In this document: piece by piece, positions 1 to 6,166 of the stretch
Position numbering within the stretch: the first letter of the stretch is position 1
Layout of the letters: each line of letters starts with the position of its first letter
From: JACQKT01 sp038063055
GTDB taxonomy: Bacteria; Patescibacteriota; Minisyncoccia; UBA6257; 2-01-FULL-56-20
NCBI GenBank assembly: GCA_038063055.1
Contig: JBBTVY010000021.1
Location: 1 to 17,526 of the forward strand
Direction of reading: 5' to 3'
DNA: 17,526 nucleotides
Made by a program: the position numbers and the translations under genes
The notes under the pieces: generated by a model
Told to the model about the DNA's origin: nothing
Databases searched by the model: none
The model's input: only the letters and a program-made list of their open reading frames with translations

Positions 1-515
1 CTCCAGTTGCCGGTTTTCCCGAAAGTAAATGAGTAAGTCGCGCCGATGGAGCATTGGTCAAACGGAGCGGGGCCGCCGTAGCCGGACGCACAGTGCTGAT
101 TTTTGGTCGTGCCATAGTAGCCCTCGTGAGTCGGGTGCGGGCCTGATGCAACCCACATTCTGCCATCCCCTTGATTAACAAAGGTTACGACACCGCCCTG
201 TTTAACGGTCACAGTCGACGGAGAAAAGCCATTCGGCCCGTAGGTAACGGTTGCCTGCATCGGCGCGGCGTTTGAAGGAACGGCGGCGTTCTGCTGAGAA
301 TTGTTCGGAGCATTGTCGGTCGCGGTTGTAGTGGTCGGTGCGGCGGTATTTGAGGAAGCTCCGGCGTTATTCTGTGGATTATTCTGATTATTATCTGTCG
401 CGGTTGCAGTGTTTGAGGGCGTCGAATCGGCGGGAGAGGTGCTGAAATAGAGATACCAGCCGAGCCCCAAAGCGGCGATAATTATGATTGCCCAAACGAT
501 AGAAGATATTTTCAT
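1..515 (-). CDS. Secreted/anchored cupredoxin-like protein, C-terminus beyond window edge
   Basis: The first 171 codons of a minus-strand gene that runs off the left edge. Residues 1-26 form a membrane anchor or signal segment (MKISSIVWAIIIIAALGLGW), followed by a low-complexity linker rich in Asn, Ala, Thr and Gln (about 30-85). From about residue 88 comes a beta-rich domain with the pattern YGPNGFSPSTVTVKQGGVVTF, a HPTH motif and, near the edge, YSFTFGKTGNW. This is how plastocyanin-type cupredoxins look; in relatives the GxW is followed by the YHNH-type copper ligands, which here would lie just outside. Two Cys (CASGYGG...FDQC) sit in the loop between. Inference: an extracytoplasmic copper-binding or electron-transfer protein; copper ligation cannot be judged without the C-terminus. 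The ATG at 513-515 lies 7 nt from a perfect extended -10, which supports this start. Confidence 0.85.
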   Translation of the reverse strand, partial: MKISSIVWAIIIIAALGLGWYLYFSTSPADSTPSNTATATDNNQNNPQNNAGASSNTAAPTTTTATDNAPNNSQQNAAVPSNAAPMQATVTYGPNGFSPSTVTVKQGGVVTFVNQGDGRMWVASGPHPTHEGYYGTTKNQHCASGYGGPAPFDQCSIGATYSFTFGKTGNW

Positions 516-522
516 TGAAATA

Positions 523-531
523 ATTATACCA
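523..531 (-). promoter_or_regulatory. Extended -10 promoter of the cupredoxin gene
   Basis: On the minus strand the bases read TGGTATAAT, a perfect extended -10. No good -35 is visible at 16-18 nt. Only 7 nt separate the hexamer from the ATG at 515, so transcription should start at or next to the start codon (leaderless mRNA). Confidence 0.7.
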
Positions 532-551
532 AATTACGGGTAAAAACAGTT

Positions 552-1037
552 TTACAGACGGAGAAAACTCCCTTTCCTTTTTTGTTTGTGGTTCCGAATA
601 TGGCTGTCTTTGTTTCCAGGTTTCTGGTTGTTTTTTTCGTAAGATGTCTCCTCTCGCTCCATCGGCGTTTCCTCTATTTTTTTAATCAGCCCTTCTCCGC
701 CAAATTTTTCAAGCAGCTTTTCGGCGTTTTCTATTTCGGTGTCGCCCGACAGTTTTACTCTCTCGTAAAGCCCTTCTATATAGGCAACGATTTTATCGGC
801 GCTGTTTTCGGGCTTATCGATGTCATTCGATTCTTTGGCTATATTTTCCAAAAATTTGTAAAGACGCGCGCCGTCAAGTTCGGGAATAAATTTATTTTCG
901 AGAGCCATATTCACCGTCGCGGTGGCCCTGTCGACAAGAATTTGAAGGCGTTTTTTGGAATCGTTTATCCGGTCGATTTCTGCCTGGCTGCGTTCTTCTT
1001 TTCCAAAATGCGCCTGTTCAGCGGATTCGATACTCAT
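552..1037 (-). CDS. Hypothetical charged helical protein (161 aa)
   Basis: I do not recognise a family. The protein is very rich in Glu and Lys, predicted helical, has no membrane segment or signal peptide, and ends in a basic tail (about the last 25 residues, KNNQKPGNKDSHIRNHKQKRK). A cytosolic, perhaps nucleic-acid-contacting role is only a guess. The frame can be opened six codons upstream at a TTG (1055), but the ATG at 1037 begins MSIESAEQAHFG and sits 6 nt below a promoter -10, so I prefer it. No SD is present. It lies 36 nt upstream of the cupredoxin gene, which has its own promoter. The plus-strand reading of the same region is Phe-rich and looks like an antisense shadow. Confidence 0.75.
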   Translation of the reverse strand: MSIESAEQAHFGKEERSQAEIDRINDSKKRLQILVDRATATVNMALENKFIPELDGARLYKFLENIAKESNDIDKPENSADKIVAYIEGLYERVKLSGDTEIENAEKLLEKFGGEGLIKKIEETPMEREETSYEKNNQKPGNKDSHIRNHKQKRKGSFLRL

Positions 1038-1043
1038 AAAGAA

Positions 1044-1072
1044 AGTATGGTTCAAAACCGCAACGTTTTCAA
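1044..1072 (-). promoter_or_regulatory. Promoter of the 161-aa hypothetical gene
   Basis: Minus strand: -35 TTGAAA (1067-1072), 17-nt spacer, -10 CATACT (1044-1049), then 6 nt to the ATG at 1037. The start of transcription is expected at the ATG itself. Confidence 0.6.
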
Positions 1073-1121
1073 GAGGTTAATTCGATTATCTCCACCCGTA
1101 ATAGCGCCTTTTTATATCGGC

Positions 1122-1130
1122 TGATATAAT
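1122..1130 (+). promoter_or_regulatory. Extended -10 promoter of the ECF sigma gene
   Basis: TGATATAAT is a perfect extended -10 with no convincing -35. Predicted start near 1137, giving a leader of about 55 nt before the ATG at 1192. No obvious ECF-type GGAAC autoregulatory box was seen. Confidence 0.6.
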
Positions 1131-1191
1131 TATTTTTGCGTTCCAAGCTCCGGCTGTAGATTGTAAGATTGCCGGCGGCTTATCGTCACAT

Positions 1192-1704
1192 ATGACAGAA
1201 AACAGCGAAAAAAAGAAATTTCTCGAGGCCTACGAGGTTTATTCCGACGCGATTTACCGCCACTGCTATTTCAGAGTTTTTTCCAAAGAACGCGCCGAGG
1301 ATATGGTTCAAGAAACTTTTATAAGGGCGTGGCAATACGTGTCCGGCGGAAAAAGGGTGGAAAATCTCCGGGCGTTTCTTTATCGCATTGCCACCAATTT
1401 AATCATCGATAATTCACGGAAACGAAGAGAGGAAAGTTTGGAGTCGCTGATTGAAAACGAAACGATTGACGAGCCGGGAGACAACGGTCGTGTCGATATT
1501 GAAAGAAAGGTTTTGTGGGGACAGGTGATGGAAGAAATGGCAACTCTGGACGAAGACGACAGACAGCTTCTGATATTCAGATTTATTGACGATTTGGACC
1601 CAAAAGATATCGCCGAAATTTTGAACACCAGCGCCAACAATGTTTCAGTCAGAATTAACCGCGCCGTCAAAAAATTAAAGACAAAAATAAATGAACCTTA
1701 TTGA
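1192..1704 (+). CDS. ECF-type RNA polymerase sigma-70 factor
   Basis: 170 residues, the normal size of an ECF sigma factor. Region sigma-2 spans about 14-80, with the core-binding/-10 recognition helix visible as AEDMVQETFIRAWQYV (35-50) and FLYRIATNLIIDNSRKR (62-78). Region sigma-4 spans about 110-165, with the helix-turn-helix around DPKDIAEILNTSANNVSVRI. There is no sigma-3 domain and no SnoaL-like extension. It directs RNA polymerase to a small regulon, usually in response to an envelope signal. Its last 14 nt overlap the next gene, a membrane protein with an N-terminal cytosolic part, the standard position of an anti-sigma factor. The start has no clear SD; the next in-frame ATG would cut into the sigma-2 region. 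Confidence 0.95.
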   Translation: MTENSEKKKFLEAYEVYSDAIYRHCYFRVFSKERAEDMVQETFIRAWQYVSGGKRVENLRAFLYRIATNLIIDNSRKRREESLESLIENETIDEPGDNGRVDIERKVLWGQVMEEMATLDEDDRQLLIFRFIDDLDPKDIAEILNTSANNVSVRINRAVKKLKTKINEPY

Positions 1705-2896
1705 TTTATTTAAACAACTGAAAAACGCGGTTCGTTTGGACACTGGCAAGAAAGCTGACATACGCGGCAGGATTTCGCAATTCATTGAGGCGAACGATGC
1801 CGTAAGAGAAGGCGAACGCGCGCGTCTTATACAGCAAAGGTCAAGCATAGTGAATTTTTTCCTTAAACCAATACCAATGCCAGCATTAGCCATTATCGCC
1901 ATTATGGCGCTTCTCGGCGGCGGAACTTCTTTTGCCGCGGAAGGGACTTTGCCGGGCGACGCGTTGTATCCCGTCAAAATCAATTTAAATGAAAATGTCG
2001 TTGCCGTCTTCCAGATTACGCCAGAAGCCAAAGCGAACTGGGAAACGGCGCTGGCGGGACGTCGGCTCGAAGAAGCGGCTCGGCTTGCGGCCGAAGGGCG
2101 CATAAACGCGGACAATAAGGCGGAGCTCGAGGACGCTTTCGATACGCACGCAAGTAAAGCCAAAAAGCACATCGGCGAAGTTGAGGCGGAAGGAAACATA
2201 ACAGCCGCAACCGACGCCTCCTCGAATTTCGAATCGATTTTGAGGGCGCATAAGGCGGTGTTCGCGCGCCTTTCCGCCAAAAGCACGTCGTCCGCCGACA
2301 TAGAAAACGAAAAGTCGCTCGGTTCCAGGATAAGCGATGAACTCGACGACGTTTCGAAGATGAGGGAGGACCTGGAAGACAAAATTTCTTCTTACGAAGG
2401 CGAGGACGATAAGGCCAAGGCTGACGTAAAAACGGCCGCCGAGGGCAAACTCAAAGCCGCGTCGAATGTCATCGATTTGGCAAAATCTTTTCTTGACTCG
2501 AAGGAATCACGGTTGAACTCCTCGTCCACGGCGGAAGCCCGGGCGCGGCTCGCGATGGCGGAAAATCTTGTTGCCGACGCCAACGCCAAACTTAACGCCG
2601 AAAATTATGCCGCCGCCTTCAATGGGGGCAACCAGGCCATTCGCGCCGCGCAGGAAGCGAGATTGCTTGTAAGCGCCGCCGTCAGGTTGAACCTTAACGT
2701 CGATTTGGAAGACGAAGACGTTGATTTGGAAGACGAACACGAAAGGAATGGAAACTCCGCCAATTCCTCCGGAACAACGGAGATGAAAGGGGAAGGCCGT
2801 GAAAACAACGAAAACGGAATCAGGTCTTCTTCCAGCGTGAACGTAAAAACGAATGACAGCGAAGATTCGAAATCAAAAGGAGAAATGCAATTGTGA
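1691..2896 (+). CDS. DUF5667-domain membrane protein, candidate anti-sigma factor
   Basis: 401 residues in three parts. Residues 1-60 are a charged, helical cytosolic stretch (MNLIDLFKQLKNAVRLDTGK...). Residues 63-82 are a membrane helix. Right after it is FAAEGTLPGDALYPVK, the hallmark of DUF5667, then a long Ala/Glu/Lys-rich helical extracytoplasmic domain to about 335. The tail is acidic and disordered, with a tandem repeat (VDLEDED VDLEDEH, about 338-351; DNA 2699-2742) and Ser/Asn-rich ends. The start overlaps the sigma gene stop by 14 nt, so translation is probably coupled. In ECF systems this slot holds the anti-sigma factor; here the short N-terminal segment would bind the sigma and the outer domain would sense. 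That role is inferred from position and topology, not from a recognised anti-sigma motif (no zinc-binding HxxxCxxC). Confidence 0.85.
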   Translation: MNLIDLFKQLKNAVRLDTGKKADIRGRISQFIEANDAVREGERARLIQQRSSIVNFFLKPIPMPALAIIAIMALLGGGTSFAAEGTLPGDALYPVKINLNENVVAVFQITPEAKANWETALAGRRLEEAARLAAEGRINADNKAELEDAFDTHASKAKKHIGEVEAEGNITAATDASSNFESILRAHKAVFARLSAKSTSSADIENEKSLGSRISDELDDVSKMREDLEDKISSYEGEDDKAKADVKTAAEGKLKAASNVIDLAKSFLDSKESRLNSSSTAEARARLAMAENLVADANAKLNAENYAAAFNGGNQAIRAAQEARLLVSAAVRLNLNVDLEDEDVDLEDEHERNGNSANSSGTTEMKGEGRENNENGIRSSSSVNVKTNDSEDSKSKGEMQL

Positions 2897-2925
2897 ATTT
2901 CTCCTTAGGTTTGCGTCGGCAGTTG

Positions 2926-2934
2926 TGGTATAAT
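2926..2934 (+). promoter_or_regulatory. Extended -10 promoter of the DoxX gene
   Basis: TGGTATAAT, identical to the cupredoxin element. Sixteen nt separate it from the ATG at 2951, so the leader is about 10 nt, with no room for an SD. No terminator is visible between the preceding stop and this promoter. Confidence 0.65.
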
Positions 2935-2950
2935 TGAAACAATTGATCAA

Positions 2951-3484
2951 ATGTTGACCGTAGATTTGCCGCAATCGAAAATCACCAAATTTTTGTTTAC
3001 CGACGTCCACGCGGCCTGGATTTGGCTTTTGTTGCGCCTCTATGTCGGCTACGAGTGGCTGATGGCGGGTTGGGCAAAAGTTACCGACGAAAACGGAGTT
3101 TGGGTCGGAGCCAAAGCCGGCGCCGCCGTGCAGGGATTTTTGCAGGGAGCGCTCCAAAAAACCGGCGGCGCGCATCCGGATGTTTCCGGCTGGTACGCCT
3201 GGTTCATTCAGAATTTCGCGCTGCAGAACACAGCTATGTTTTCTTACGTAATCGCTTACGGAGAAATTGCCGTCGGGCTCGGGCTTATTTTCGGCCTCTT
3301 TACGGCGCTGGCCGCTTTCTTCGGCGCGGTTATGAATTTCAATTTTCTGTTCGCCGGAACGGTGAGCGTCAACCCCTTATTTGTACTCATCGAAATTTTT
3401 ATAATTCTCGCTTGGCGAACGGCCGGTTACTGGGGGCTCGACTACTTCGTCATCAAAAGTTATTTGCAAAAAAGAGCGAATTAA
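2951..3484 (+). CDS. DoxX family membrane protein
   Basis: 177 residues with about four membrane segments: 21-40 (AAWIWLLLRLYVGYEWLMAG), two between about 95 and 135, and 142-170. The first helix with RLYVGYEWLMAGWAK and the later IAYGEIAVGLGLIFGLFTALAAFFGAVMNFNFLFAG match the DoxX/DoxD pattern. A long periplasmic loop (about 45-90, GAAVQGFLQGALQKTG) separates helices one and two, as in CPR and archaeal members. DoxX proteins are quinone-linked or redox-associated membrane proteins (named for thiosulfate:quinone oxidoreductase); the exact substrate of this one cannot be told. No partner subunit (DoxA-like) lies next to it. It has its own promoter and probably forms a single-gene unit. Confidence 0.88.
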   Translation: MLTVDLPQSKITKFLFTDVHAAWIWLLLRLYVGYEWLMAGWAKVTDENGVWVGAKAGAAVQGFLQGALQKTGGAHPDVSGWYAWFIQNFALQNTAMFSYVIAYGEIAVGLGLIFGLFTALAAFFGAVMNFNFLFAGTVSVNPLFVLIEIFIILAWRTAGYWGLDYFVIKSYLQKRAN

Positions 3485-3512
3485 CCCATATTTTCCAGCT
3501 CCCGCCCCGCCC

Positions 3513-3541
3513 TTGTGTATCGGCTGTCAATATGTTATGCT
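3513..3541 (+). promoter_or_regulatory. Promoter of the RRM protein gene
   Basis: -35 TTGTGT (3513-3518), 17-nt spacer, -10 TATGCT (3536-3541) preceded by TGT, an extended -10. Predicted start near 3548. Confidence 0.55.
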
Positions 3542-3547
3542 TTAAAA

Positions 3548-3651
3548 ACTTGTAAGGTTCTACTTGGGCTTTAAGTTGTGCGGCTCCATAAGCGGCATCT
3601 ACGTAAGAGCAGGGTAAGAGATGGTCGCTTACATGTAAGTGAAAATAAATA
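3548..3651 (+). promoter_or_regulatory. Long leader of the RRM gene with repeated GTAAG and a palindrome
   Basis: About 104 nt of untranslated leader, unusual in a window where many leaders are near zero. It holds four GTAAG copies (3552-3556, 3603-3607, 3614-3618, 3635-3639) and a perfect 12-nt palindrome CTTACATGTAAG (3628-3639) 12 nt before the ATG. There is no SD. The position suggests control of translation or mRNA stability, possibly by the RRM protein itself; this is inference. Confidence 0.4.
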
Positions 3652-3942
3652 ATGGCTAAAAAATTATACGTCGGCAATCTGTCCTATGAGACAAACCAGC
3701 AAACGTTGCAGGACCTGTTCGTTCAGGCCGGCACCGTCACTTCTGCGACTGTCATCATAGACCGGATGTCCGGCCGCTCCAAGGGTTTTGGCTTCGTCGA
3801 GATGTCGACTGAAGAGGAAGCCCAGAAAGCCATCGAGATGTTCAACGGCAAGGACATTGACGGAAGAAAACTCACCGTCAACGAAGCCAAACCGATGGAA
3901 CCGAGAGGCGACAGGGACGGAGGCGGAAGAAACAGGTGGTAA
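3652..3942 (+). CDS. RNA-binding protein with one RRM domain
   Basis: 96 residues: a single RNA recognition motif from about 3 to 80 and a short Gly/Arg tail (RGDRDGGGRNRW). RNP2 is LYVGNL (5-10) and RNP1 is KGFGFVEM (44-51); the aromatic residues that stack on RNA (Tyr6, Phe46, Phe48) are all present. Such small RRM proteins with RG-rich tails occur in cyanobacteria and many other bacteria, including CPR, and often respond to cold. It probably binds single-stranded RNA; targets are unknown. A promoter, long leader and strong terminator make it a single-gene transcript. Confidence 0.95.
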   Translation: MAKKLYVGNLSYETNQQTLQDLFVQAGTVTSATVIIDRMSGRSKGFGFVEMSTEEEAQKAIEMFNGKDIDGRKLTVNEAKPMEPRGDRDGGGRNRW

Positions 3943-3949
3943 TCTAAAA

Positions 3950-3982
3950 GAAAACCCCGCCGTCGGCGGGGTTTTCTTTTTT
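3950..3982 (+). terminator. Rho-independent terminator after the RRM gene
   Basis: Perfect 12-bp stem (3950-3961 with 3965-3976), 3-nt loop GTC, then six T (3977-3982). An A-rich flank on the other side could also let it work on the minus strand. Confidence 0.95.
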
Positions 3983-3986
3983 GTTA

Positions 3987-3992
3987 TATAAT
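3987..3992 (+). promoter_or_regulatory. -10 element upstream of the HisC-like gene
   Basis: TATAAT directly after the RRM terminator, 26 nt before the ATG at 4019. No matching -35: the 17-nt position falls inside the terminator stem. Leader about 20 nt without an SD. Confidence 0.5.
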
Positions 3993-4018
3993 GATCGGAC
4001 AGCCAAATCTTTCCGGCA

Positions 4019-5083
4019 ATGATAAAAGAAAACGAATTTTTGAAAAACCTGAAGGTTCACAAAGAACGTCCTGCCGTCGATAATATCAAAAGAAACGACG
4101 CCGGAGTTTTTAAACTGGACAGAAGCGAATCTCCCGTTAAGCCGCCGCGCGCCGTCATCGAAAGCATAAGCGGTTTTTTGAAAAATAAAAATTCGGTCAA
4201 TTGGTACGGTGAAAGCAGCGCCAGAGAATTGAGGGAAGCCATCGCCAAATATTGCGGAGTAAAAAGCAGTCAAGTGCTTGCCACCAACGGTTCGGACCAG
4301 GCCGCGGAACTCATTTCCAACACTTTTTTGAGGGAAAAAGACGAAGTGGTCATTCCGGTCCCGACTTTCGATACTTTCAAAATATGGCCGACGATGAGGG
4401 GTTCGCGGATTATTAAAGTGCCATACGGGCTTGATTCCGGCCCGGACGCCGGCAAAATAATTCCGGCGATATCAAAAAAAACGAAACTTATTTATCTGGT
4501 CAATCCGTATATTTTCACCCTGAAAGAAAGCGATATCAAAAAAATAGCGAAGGCGGCTCCGGACGCGGTTATTTTTGTCGATGAAGCCTATTTTGAATTT
4601 TACGGCAAGAGCTCCATCGGTCTAATAAAAAATTACAGAAATATTATTGTTACAAGGACTTTTTCAAAAGGGTTTATGCTTGCCGGGCTGAGAATCGGAT
4701 ATATAGTCGCCGACGCGAAAGTTATCGGGTCTATCGAAAAAGTGCGCGCCAGATACAGCGTCAACGCGGTAGGGCAAGCCGCCGCCATCGCCGCGCTAAA
4801 GCACAGAAAATATGTCGCCGATTACGCGGCGGAAGTCAGAAGAAGCGCAAAGTATATTAAAGAACAGCTGGAAAAAATCGGCTTCAAGGTTTTTATCACG
4901 AATACCTGTTTTGTTTTCATAAAGCATAACCGTTTGAATCCGGGGAAAATCGTCGGACTTCTTGAGAAACGCAAAGTTTTCACCAGGGCTTTGGACAATC
5001 CCGCCGGCTATTTAAGGATGAATCTGGGCGCGTTGAGTTCAATTAAAAAAGTTGCGGCAATTTTCAAAGAGCTGTTTGAATAA
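4019..5083 (+). CDS. Histidinol-phosphate aminotransferase-like PLP enzyme
   Basis: 354 residues, the usual length of HisC (fold-type I, class II aminotransferases). The PLP lysine is Lys217 in TRTFSKGFMLAGLRIGY; Arg225 follows as in HisC. Asp188 in VDEAYFEF holds the pyridine nitrogen, N90-G-S-D lies at the phosphate-binding turn, and Arg333 in YLRMNLG is the carboxylate-binding arginine. One motif is odd: where HisC has NPNNPTG, this protein reads NPYIFTL (162-168), losing the second Asn and the PTG turn. No other histidine biosynthesis gene is in view and the gene stands alone after a terminator. Related orphan enzymes act on other amino acids or phosphono/amino-sugar substrates, so the substrate is open. 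Start chosen by position after the -10; no SD. Confidence 0.85.
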   Translation: MIKENEFLKNLKVHKERPAVDNIKRNDAGVFKLDRSESPVKPPRAVIESISGFLKNKNSVNWYGESSARELREAIAKYCGVKSSQVLATNGSDQAAELISNTFLREKDEVVIPVPTFDTFKIWPTMRGSRIIKVPYGLDSGPDAGKIIPAISKKTKLIYLVNPYIFTLKESDIKKIAKAAPDAVIFVDEAYFEFYGKSSIGLIKNYRNIIVTRTFSKGFMLAGLRIGYIVADAKVIGSIEKVRARYSVNAVGQAAAIAALKHRKYVADYAAEVRRSAKYIKEQLEKIGFKVFITNTCFVFIKHNRLNPGKIVGLLEKRKVFTRALDNPAGYLRMNLGALSSIKKVAAIFKELFE

Positions 5084-5125
5084 TTCAGCCGGATATTTCG
5101 TATAAAATCCGTAATTTCCGGCGAC

Positions 5126-5154
5126 TTGACTTAATGTTTATATTGTTTTAGTAT
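5126..5154 (+). promoter_or_regulatory. Sigma-70 promoter of the 80-aa gene
   Basis: -35 TTGACT (5126-5131), 17-nt spacer, -10 TAGTAT (5149-5154). Predicted start near 5161. The same hexamer pair with the same spacing is found at 7464-7492. Confidence 0.75.
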
Positions 5155-5186
5155 TTAAGTTGGACACTTAACAGAGGAAATAAACC

Positions 5187-5429
5187 ATGAACGCGCTCGA
5201 AGAGCTCGACCGGCGCCCCTGCGCCGTGGAATACGATCCGAATTGCCACTCGGCTCGCCGTTATGTCGTGCGATTGCCGGCCAAGGGAACCGAAAATGTC
5301 GACATGAAGCCGGAAAATAAAACCCACGACATCGTCGGCCATGGCTTGAGTATCGAGCAGGCCGCCGAGAACGCGCTGACCAAGGCAGGCCTGTTCAGAC
5401 GGGCTCGTCCGCCAAGACAGCTCTTTTAG
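5187..5429 (+). CDS. Small protein of unknown function (80 aa)
   Basis: I do not recognise the family. The protein is soluble and polar, with Cys12 and Cys20 near the start, a beta-like stretch YVVRLPAKGTENVDMKPENK and then HDIVGHGLSIEQAAENALTKAG (48-69), which reads as a strand plus helix and resembles the 'G-x-(T/S)-xEEAxxNA' ends of small DNA/RNA-binding or partner proteins, though not closely enough to name one. The tail is basic (FRRARPPRQLF). It is convincing as a gene because a near-consensus promoter, the SD AGAGGA 10 nt before the ATG and a terminator frame it. Codons are more GC-rich than in the aminotransferase upstream. The opposite-strand ORF over the same bases lacks such signals. 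Confidence 0.8.
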   Translation: MNALEELDRRPCAVEYDPNCHSARRYVVRLPAKGTENVDMKPENKTHDIVGHGLSIEQAAENALTKAGLFRRARPPRQLF

Positions 5430-5459
5430 CCGTGTCCTTATAGGGAAAAGGAATTTGAA

Positions 5460-5492
5460 CCGCCGTTCTGGCAACAGATCGGCGGCTTTTTT
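5460..5492 (+). terminator. Terminator after the 80-aa gene, GNRA-capped
   Basis: Outer stem CCGCCG (5460-5465) with CGGCGG (5480-5485), a T-T mismatch, inner stem TCTG/CAGA (5467-5470 with 5475-5478) and a GCAA tetraloop (5471-5474), then T6 at 5487-5492. Confidence 0.9.
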
Positions 5493-5506
5493 ATTTAGCA
5501 TGAAAA

Positions 5507-5526
5507 TCCATATTGATTTTTATGGA
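5507..5526. repeat. Inverted repeat just upstream of the 107-aa gene promoter
   Basis: TCCATA (5507-5512) and TATGGA (5521-5526) with an 8-nt centre, ending 11 nt before the -35. It could be an operator or activator site, or chance. Confidence 0.3.
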
Positions 5527-5537
5527 CTTTATGGGGG

Positions 5538-5565
5538 TTGACAAATTTATAGATGGGAGTAAAAT
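5538..5565 (+). promoter_or_regulatory. Sigma-70 promoter of the 107-aa gene
   Basis: Perfect -35 TTGACA (5538-5543), 16-nt spacer, -10 TAAAAT (5560-5565). Predicted start near 5572, leader about 80 nt. Confidence 0.75.
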
Positions 5566-5601
5566 CTGGCCTTGTCGGCTCAAGCGGGTCGATACTTTAT
5601 T

Positions 5602-5623
5602 CCCAACTCCGAAAGGGGGAGGG
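5602..5623 (+). other. GAAA-capped hairpin in the 107-aa gene leader
   Basis: CTCC (5607-5610) pairs with GGGG (5615-5618, one T-G pair) across a GAAA loop; after a 2-by-2 internal loop CCC (5602-5604) pairs with GGG (5621-5623). It lies 13 nt before the SD and may protect the 5' end or tune translation. Confidence 0.4.
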
Positions 5624-5651
5624 TTCGCAAATTGACAAGGAGAAAAGCATC

Positions 5652-5975
5652 ATGAATCAGAAACTGTCCCAGCTTCAAATCGCTGCAGGCGTGGCGCTGA
5701 TCGGCGTTACCTACAACAACGGCATCAAGGGCTACGTCGACCCTGCGACCATTCCGCATGACAAGTGGACTCCGTTTCACGGCGAGACGCTCAACGGCGT
5801 GAAGGTCAACAGCCCGAGGGCGGCGCTGATCCCGGAGTCGAGTACGGTCGCCATCGAAGACAACGGCTACTTCTTCGGAATTTCCGCGGCCAGCTTCGAG
5901 GTCATGTCCGTCGGCGCCGCGAAGAATCTGGGTTACAAGGTCGAGCCGGCCACGCCCCTGCGCGCGGCTGCCTGA
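5652..5975 (+). CDS. Small protein of unknown function (107 aa)
   Basis: No family recognised. The frame opens at 5553, but the ATG at 5652 has the SD AAGGAG (5637-5642) nine nt upstream and follows a promoter with start near 5572, so this start is preferred. Residues 6-20 (SQLQIAAGVALIGVTY) form a weakly hydrophobic helix that could be a membrane-contact or signal-like segment without a clear cleavage site. The rest alternates short strands and turns (GYVDPATIPHDKWTPFHGE, AALIPESSTVAIEDNGYFF), and the tail is Ala/Pro-rich (VEPATPLRAAA). No Cys. The gene is GC-rich compared with its flanks and stands alone between its own promoter and terminator, with several hairpins in both untranslated regions, suggesting a stable, well-expressed mRNA. 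Confidence 0.78.
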   Translation: MNQKLSQLQIAAGVALIGVTYNNGIKGYVDPATIPHDKWTPFHGETLNGVKVNSPRAALIPESSTVAIEDNGYFFGISAASFEVMSVGAAKNLGYKVEPATPLRAAA

Positions 5976-5984
5976 TCGGCGGTA

Positions 5985-6045
5985 CCACAACGGCTGTGGC
6001 TTGAGCGTCAGCTGACGCAATGGCCGTAGGGCGCGGAAACGCGCC
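5985..6045 (+). other. Three-hairpin structured 3' region of the 107-aa gene
   Basis: Between the stop and the terminator: CCACA/TGTGG (5985-5989 with 5995-5999), the perfect palindrome GCGTCAGCTGACGC (6005-6018), and GGCGCG-GAAA-CGCGCC (6030-6045), a 6-bp stem capped by a GAAA tetraloop. Such dense structure before a terminator fits a 3'-UTR-derived small RNA or an mRNA-stabilising element; the function is inferred. Confidence 0.45.
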
Positions 6046-6052
6046 GAACACA

Positions 6053-6083
6053 AAGAGAAGCCCCTCCAAAAGGCTTCTCTTTT
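6053..6083 (+). terminator. Terminator after the 107-aa gene
   Basis: Perfect 10-bp stem (6053-6062 with 6072-6081), 9-nt loop, T-run 6080-6083 followed by CATTT. Confidence 0.9.
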
Positions 6084-6100
6084 CATTTAAATATTCTCAT

Positions 6101-6129
6101 TATACAGTTTTACGAAATTTGGTTATTAT
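6101..6129 (+). promoter_or_regulatory. Probable promoter of the DUF5654/MbfA genes
   Basis: TATACA (6101-6106, 4 of 6 to consensus -35), 17-nt spacer, TATTAT (6124-6129). Leader about 31 nt, no SD before the ATG at 6167. Confidence 0.4.
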
Positions 6130-6166
6130 TGATAAAAGACGCGAAGAAAAAATATTTTAAATAATT

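Noticed and set aside
582..1124. 180-aa plus-strand ORF
   Set aside because: Phe/Val-rich antisense reading of the charged minus-strand protein; no start signal; ends in the sigma-gene promoter region.
1675..2382. 235-aa minus-strand ORF
   Set aside because: Ser/Ala-rich antisense shadow of the DUF5667 gene, whose domains and operon position are clear.
5575..5640. tRNA-like look (GGTTCGCAA with nearby stems)
   Set aside because: No acceptor stem, anticodon arm or CCA in register; better read as an mRNA leader hairpin.
5580..6086. 168-aa minus-strand ORF
   Set aside because: Arg/Leu-rich, antisense to the 107-aa gene with promoter, SD and terminator, and starts inside the terminator.
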